The notes beneath the pieces were generated by a model. The model was given only the letters and a program-made list of their open reading frames with translations. It was not told where the DNA came from and did not search any database. The position numbers were made by a program, and so were the translations under genes. From assembly GCA_038141425.1 (NCBI GenBank), contig JAYQIC010000010.1, positions 372,001 through 436,000 of the forward strand: DNA of 64,000 bases. Direction: 5' to 3'. Below, in pieces: positions 60,421 to 64,000 of the stretch (position 1 is its first letter; each line of letters opens with the position of its first letter). The stretch comes from UBA7985 sp038141425 (GTDB taxonomy: Bacteria; Pseudomonadota; Alphaproteobacteria; UBA7985).

Positions 60421-60792
60421 ATAACAAATTGTGCGGATATAAAGACACCAATAAGGTAATCCATTTGCGCGCCAAGGTATATATCTCGCGCATAAAATTC
60501 TTTCAAATAGCCGAGTCATCCGATTAATGGTCATCCACGGAATGAGGGGCTGACCGGATTTAAGGGTTTCGGAGCAAAGTCTCATAACCGCTAAATGATG
60601 CCTTGGCGGCATTGTGCTGTCCTGGGCCAGCTTCTCGAACGTCACGAAGCCTATGCGCCAGCAGTCGCTACACGCCGCGCCAAAGAAAAGGCTCCGGTAT
60701 TCGGATATGGTCGGAAACGTAGACACTCGCGACAGCTCGTAACAACGGAAAAAGCCCAGGGTCATTCACCTCCCCCCACACCTCGCAAAACA
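60421..60792. other. Unassigned stretch upstream of cassette 2
   Basis: About 370 bases joining the truncated adhesin to the second cassette leader. A minus-strand frame continues from the adhesin into an unrelated peptide, and a plus-strand frame of 71 codons exists (60595-60810). Neither looks like a known protein. Probably a junction of separate insertions. Confidence 0.4.
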
Positions 60793-60936
60793 ACGGTATC
60801 TGCTGGGTAGAAGCTCATTGACTTTAACCTTCAGAAACGACCACACGAACTGATACAGTCCGCAACTCAGCGTTTCTGACCGACGCAGGACATTTGGCTA
60901 ACTTGGCCTCAATAGCTCGCTAACCAAGGAACTCTT
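60793..60936 (+). repeat. Duplicated cassette leader, copy 2
   Basis: Homologous to 56570-56716 over its full length, with about two thirds of positions alike by eye. Ends in gctaaccaagga, the ribosome site, before ATG 60937. Confidence 0.75.
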
Positions 60937-61554
60937 ATGATGAGAACAGCTATCACCTTGTTTGCCGCAGCCGCAGCCACTGTTCTTTTCTCGAACACCG
61001 CTCTGGCACAAATCAACCTGCTCCCCGTCGTAACATCGGACTCTGTCTCGAACGATGGTTATGGCATCAGCACATGTATCTCTGGAGATTTCGCCAGCGT
61101 TCGGCGCGGCAGCGAACGCCCAGAGTCAGGCGAGTCGGCAGCGAATGAAACTGGCACCTCGGGTCTTGTTAGTACCAATTTGGACCGAAACAGCACCAAC
61201 TTCAAAATTGGGAACGGCGGTAGCTTCAAGTTAGCTGCTCGTAACAATGAAACCGCTCCGGTTGATTGGCGCAGCCCGATCAGTCCAAAAGTTGTGAAAC
61301 CTGTTTTAGGACCAAATTGCTCAACTGACCCAGTTTATGGAGATGTTAACGACACAGTTCGGAAAGGCGCTGATGTCACGCATGTTTCCAAATTCGGTGG
61401 CCTGCAAAATACTAAAGCAGGCAAAACTACAACTTCTGGGACACCTAAGATTAACAGCGGTGGAAGCCTGCCATCGGTAACCCTTGGCGGTAGGCAGCCA
61501 AAAGGCGGGAGTGGGCAAACCTCTATAGTAAACAAGAACGTTAACCAAAATTAG
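60937..61554 (+). CDS. Secreted cassette protein 2 (paralogue of 56717-57206)
   Basis: 205-residue protein, intact. Signal peptide MMRTAITLFAAAAATVLFSN with cleavage after ALAQ. The mature chain is low in hydrophobic residues and rich in N, S, T and G. It contains NGGSFKLAARNNE (the motif shared with cassette 1) and a C-terminal run of glycine/asparagine-rich segments (TLGGRQPKGGSGQTSIVNKN). Two cysteines remain (STCISGD, GPNCSTD). It looks intrinsically disordered or a small surface/matrix protein. No family recognised. ATG 60937 and 60940 are both possible. Confidence 0.7.
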   Translation: MMRTAITLFAAAAATVLFSNTALAQINLLPVVTSDSVSNDGYGISTCISGDFASVRRGSERPESGESAANETGTSGLVSTNLDRNSTNFKIGNGGSFKLAARNNETAPVDWRSPISPKVVKPVLGPNCSTDPVYGDVNDTVRKGADVTHVSKFGGLQNTKAGKTTTSGTPKINSGGSLPSVTLGGRQPKGGSGQTSIVNKNVNQN

Positions 61555-61595
61555 CGCGCTCTTTGTCGTTCAGAGCCATCTATGACATCAGAGCC

Positions 61596-61622
61596 GGGAC
61601 CGCGTTAAGGCGTAGTCCCTAT
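61596..61622 (+). terminator. Terminator-like hairpin of cassette 2
   Basis: GGGAC / GTCCC stem with inner CGC/GCG pairing, 41 bases after the stop, related in sequence to the hairpin after cassette 1. The T-run is weak. Confidence 0.55.
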
Positions 61623-61864
61623 TCGCTTTAATGAGGTAATCGGGGGAATGAGCCATCCCATGGTAATCATCGAGATCGCTCTGTATATCAGTAGGTTAAC
61701 CGTAGGCGAATTTGAGGTCTTGGCTCCTTGAACTTGCAGTGGTGCCTCTCAAGAGACGCCCAAGATCTGCCCTTACGTCTAACCTGTGCGGTGCTGTTGG
61801 TCGTGGAACTGACGTTCGCTGATGTTGGCTTTGATATGCACACTGATTGCTCTGCTGCTGCCCT
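61623..61864. other. Intergenic stretch right of cassette 2
   Basis: No gene seen between the cassette 2 hairpin and the end of the minus-strand gene at 61865. A short minus-strand frame here is not convincing. Confidence 0.4.
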
Positions 61865-62542
61865 TTATGCTGGGCCCTCATGCGTAGCCTCTCCGTAGAA
61901 CATTTTTCGACATGAGACATCAAATTGGCCAAGACCGGGGAAGATTACTGGCAATAGGTCAGACATACGGGACTGGATGGCGATCGCAGCACTCTCAGAG
62001 ATGAGCTCTGCAACGACAAGGAGATCGAAATTACCCTCCTTGCCGGTCCGCATTGTCTTTTCGACGCTTCGGCGATCCGTAACCCCATCGTCGACCTCGA
62101 ACACCCGAATACTAACTGTCCCGGCCATATCCAGCACACGGCCCAGATGCTCGCGCACGAAGCTCCAATCCATTTCGCTGAGGTCAACCTGCAACCGCCA
62201 GACAGTAATAAAAGCACCGTATCCATTCCCGATCTTGAGACACTGCCCGCCAATTGCGCGATCGAAGTTGCCGAATTTTGGCATGATCGCCTGCGTCCAG
62301 GGAGAGGGATTATCCAGTATTGCCTGATAGGCGGGTGCTGACAGAACCGCTGGAGATTCAGTTGCGTAAAGGATGAAATGAGATCTTTCATCATCAAACG
62401 CATCAAACAAGCGGACGCCTAGGAAACCCGGAGAAAATGTACGGTCGGCGATATGCTCTTTGGTCAGCCAATCGCGATAGTCGTTCAGATCTTCAGAGGC
62501 GATATCGCACCAAATGGCCAAAAAGCCGTAGTTATCTGTCAT
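61865..62542 (-). CDS. Hypothetical protein with two ferredoxin-like (dimeric alpha-beta barrel) domains
   Basis: 225 residues. The N-terminal half (NYGFLAIWCDIASEDLNDYR then DWLTKEHIADRTFSPGFLGV) has the pattern of EthD/DUF4286-like proteins, in which a W-x-x-x-EH motif lines a pocket. A second, weaker copy (NGYGAFITVWRLQVDLSEMD ... NFDLLVVAELISESAAIAIQ) follows, giving an internal tandem. Intact, with normal codon use relative to the core genome, so it may lie at or beyond the island's right edge. Function unknown; such folds often bind aromatic or polyketide-like small molecules. Confidence 0.7.
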   Translation of the reverse strand: MTDNYGFLAIWCDIASEDLNDYRDWLTKEHIADRTFSPGFLGVRLFDAFDDERSHFILYATESPAVLSAPAYQAILDNPSPWTQAIMPKFGNFDRAIGGQCLKIGNGYGAFITVWRLQVDLSEMDWSFVREHLGRVLDMAGTVSIRVFEVDDGVTDRRSVEKTMRTGKEGNFDLLVVAELISESAAIAIQSRMSDLLPVIFPGLGQFDVSCRKMFYGEATHEGPA

Positions 62543-62749
62543 TAGGCGTGCACTCTTATATCCAATTGCTGATTATCCTTCCAACGATAGACATCAAAAA
62601 AACATGCGCCATCACTGGCTTAACGGCATTTTATCAGGCGGAGCTCGTGCTCGCCTACCCGACGGCGCCCCTCAAGACAAGCTTGCACTTCGGCTTCTGA
62701 ACAACCACGTCATGAGTCGGACCCTAACCTAGTCTTTGAGCACTTTCGC

Positions 62750-63652
62750 ATGCCACTGATCCGCACAACGCTTTTGATGGCCTTTATGACCGCCCTGTTT
62801 ATGGGTGTCGGTTGGCTCCTTGGTGGCGCCAGCGGCGCAGTCATCGCCCTCGCCGTTGCAGCCGTCATGAACCTGCTGACGTGGTGGAACTCCGACAAGC
62901 TGGTGCTGAGCCTCCACGGCGCCAAGCCCGCCAAAGGCACGCACAGCCAGCTCCGAGATATGACAGCTGACCTCGCTGCGGCAGCAAATATGCCGACCCC
63001 GGCGGTCTATATCCTCGAGACGGACCAGCCCAACGCCTTCGCCACTGGCCGAAGCCCCGATCGCGCCGCCGTGGCGGTCACCACAGGCCTCATGCAGGCA
63101 CTCAACAGGAAAGAGCTGGCCGCCGTGATCGCCCACGAGCTTGCCCACATCCGCAACCGCGACACGCTGATCATGACCGTCACCGCGACCTTCGCGGGCG
63201 CGATTTCGATGCTGGCCAATTTCGCCCTGTTCTTCGGCGGGGGCCGCAACCGACAGATGGGTCTGATCGTTACACTGGCACTCATGATCCTCGCGCCGCT
63301 GGCCGCGACATTGGTGCAGATGGCGATCAGTCGAACCCGCGAGTACGAGGCCGATCGTGTCGGAGCCGAGATTTGCGGCGATCCGCTTGCGCTTGCCTCT
63401 GCCTTGCAGCGGATCGAGCACATGGCCAGCCGCATCGACTATCATGCCGCCGAGCGGTCGCCGGCCACGGCACACATGTTCATCATCAATCCGTTGCACG
63501 CCCACAGGCACGATAACCTGTTCGCGACCCACCCGAAGACAGCGAACCGCGTGGCAGCGCTTGAGCGGATGGTGGGGCCCGGCGGGCCGAGGCAGACGCC
63601 CGGCCAGAGCAGCGCCACTCGCTCCCCGGTGCCCAACATCCGCACGCGATAG
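62750..63652 (+). CDS. htpX: Zinc metalloprotease HtpX (M48B)
   Basis: Membrane protease of quality control for misfolded membrane proteins. 300 residues, intact. N-terminal transmembrane helices (TTLLMAFMTALFMGVGWLLG, AVIALAVAAVMNLLTWW) precede the catalytic HEXXH (AAVIAHELAHIRNRDTLIM) and the third zinc ligand EYEADRVGAE. Two further helices lie between them. Core-genome composition. It is usually followed by rsmB in alphaproteobacteria, which is not seen in the remaining 348 bases. Confidence 0.96.
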   Translation: MPLIRTTLLMAFMTALFMGVGWLLGGASGAVIALAVAAVMNLLTWWNSDKLVLSLHGAKPAKGTHSQLRDMTADLAAAANMPTPAVYILETDQPNAFATGRSPDRAAVAVTTGLMQALNRKELAAVIAHELAHIRNRDTLIMTVTATFAGAISMLANFALFFGGGRNRQMGLIVTLALMILAPLAATLVQMAISRTREYEADRVGAEICGDPLALASALQRIEHMASRIDYHAAERSPATAHMFIINPLHAHRHDNLFATHPKTANRVAALERMVGPGGPRQTPGQSSATRSPVPNIRTR

Positions 63653-63804
63653 CCATCCGCGCCCACCGCCGGCCCGTGATGTTTCGGTGTCGACCATCGG
63701 GCCATGGACTTTATCGAGGCGCATGATGCCTTTGTTGGAACGATAAGGGCGTAAAGAGGCTACTGAGCCTGCCTCTATATCGTCTCCAACTCAGACCTCA
63801 AACC

Positions 63805-63978
63805 GTGAACATCCAAATAGGTGGCCACGGAAGTCCCTTACTGTCGAACAATTTCAATATCAGACCCTCGCGCTTGAACGAGGCGACAGTCCTGAAGTTG
63901 ACGGTTGGCGGATACTCACCCGGGCAAAACATCCGGGTTGAGGTCATCACCTTAGGCTCCAGAAGTGACACCGACTGA
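63805..63978 (+). CDS. Possible small ORF at the right edge
   Basis: 57 codons from GTG 63805, reading VNIQIGGHGSPLLSNNFNIR then VLKLTVGGYSPGQNIRVEVI to a stop at 63976-63978. It alternates polar and hydrophobic residues like beta strands. The frame is open back to 63727, so the start is uncertain. No clear ribosome site and no recognised family. Listed only because the rest of 63653-64000 is otherwise empty. Confidence 0.3.
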   Translation: MNIQIGGHGSPLLSNNFNIRPSRLNEATVLKLTVGGYSPGQNIRVEVITLGSRSDTD

Positions 63979-64000
63979 CCCTCAGCTTTCCCAAACTGAC

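Noticed and set aside
56445..62700. Second attachment-site copy matching the tRNA-Asn 3' end
   Set aside because: No repeat of the T-arm/acceptor sequence was found in the island, so the right boundary of the integration cannot be set from this window.
1..64000. CRISPR array, rRNA operon or intact insertion sequence
   Set aside because: No regularly spaced direct repeats, no rRNA sequence and no complete transposase with terminal inverted repeats were seen.

Overview
This window is about 64 kb of a high-GC (roughly 63-66%) proteobacterial chromosome, most likely an alphaproteobacterium. The clearest evidence is the block rlpA-dacA-tmk-holB-metG at 49.8-56.1 kb, a gene order typical of that class. 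The two-cluster-cysteine APS-reductase type of CysH and the other housekeeping proteins agree. I cannot name a genus from the sequence alone.

Layout. 1-2.5 kb: leucine biosynthesis (leuC, 5' truncated, then leuD) facing cysH. 2.8-9.5 kb: a minus-strand run of five catabolic genes (class III aminotransferase, enolase-superfamily enzyme, zinc-type alcohol dehydrogenase, FAD/GcvT demethylating dehydrogenase, carboxymuconolactone decarboxylase-like protein). With the DMSP-lyase-like cupin, RpiR regulator and Rieske oxygenase at 16.4-19.4 kb it looks like equipment for N- or S-methylated osmolytes. Between them lie a PQQ-type sugar dehydrogenase, a small secreted protein, a membrane urate oxidase (PuuD), a PhyH dioxygenase, a CIA30-like protein and the pseudouridine pair psuK-psuG. 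19.5-29.9 kb: cold-shock protein, DEAD-box helicase, gluconokinase, and a very large GltB-type glutamate synthase placed directly upstream of a CysJ-type diflavin reductase. 30.1-34.9 kb: a complete type I secretion operon (ABC, HlyD, TolC). 35.6-49.8 kb: recO, a glycosyltransferase, GST, ahcY, recJ, a 2OG-Fe(II) oxygenase, a desaturase, homoserine dehydrogenase, rmuC, a lipid-kinase-like protein and an aminoglycoside-phosphotransferase-fold protein. 49.8-56.1 kb: the conserved metG-to-rlpA block.

56.4-62.7 kb: an AT-richer accessory island starts at tRNA-Asn(GTT). It holds remnants of a tyrosine integrase, a serine recombinase and a cadherin/ELWxYD-repeat adhesin, a zinc-ribbon membrane protein, and two related cassettes. 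Each cassette has the same ~145-bp leader, a signal peptide, a divergent mature region sharing a GGxFKLA-type motif, and a similar terminal hairpin. The window ends with htpX.

About twenty otherwise well-conserved genes, essential ones included (metG, holB), are interrupted by single-base indels, most often in short homopolymers. This points to sequencing or assembly error rather than mass gene decay. I annotate the conserved ones as CDS over their full span with the indel position, and reserve 'pseudogene' for genes that are truncated in content.
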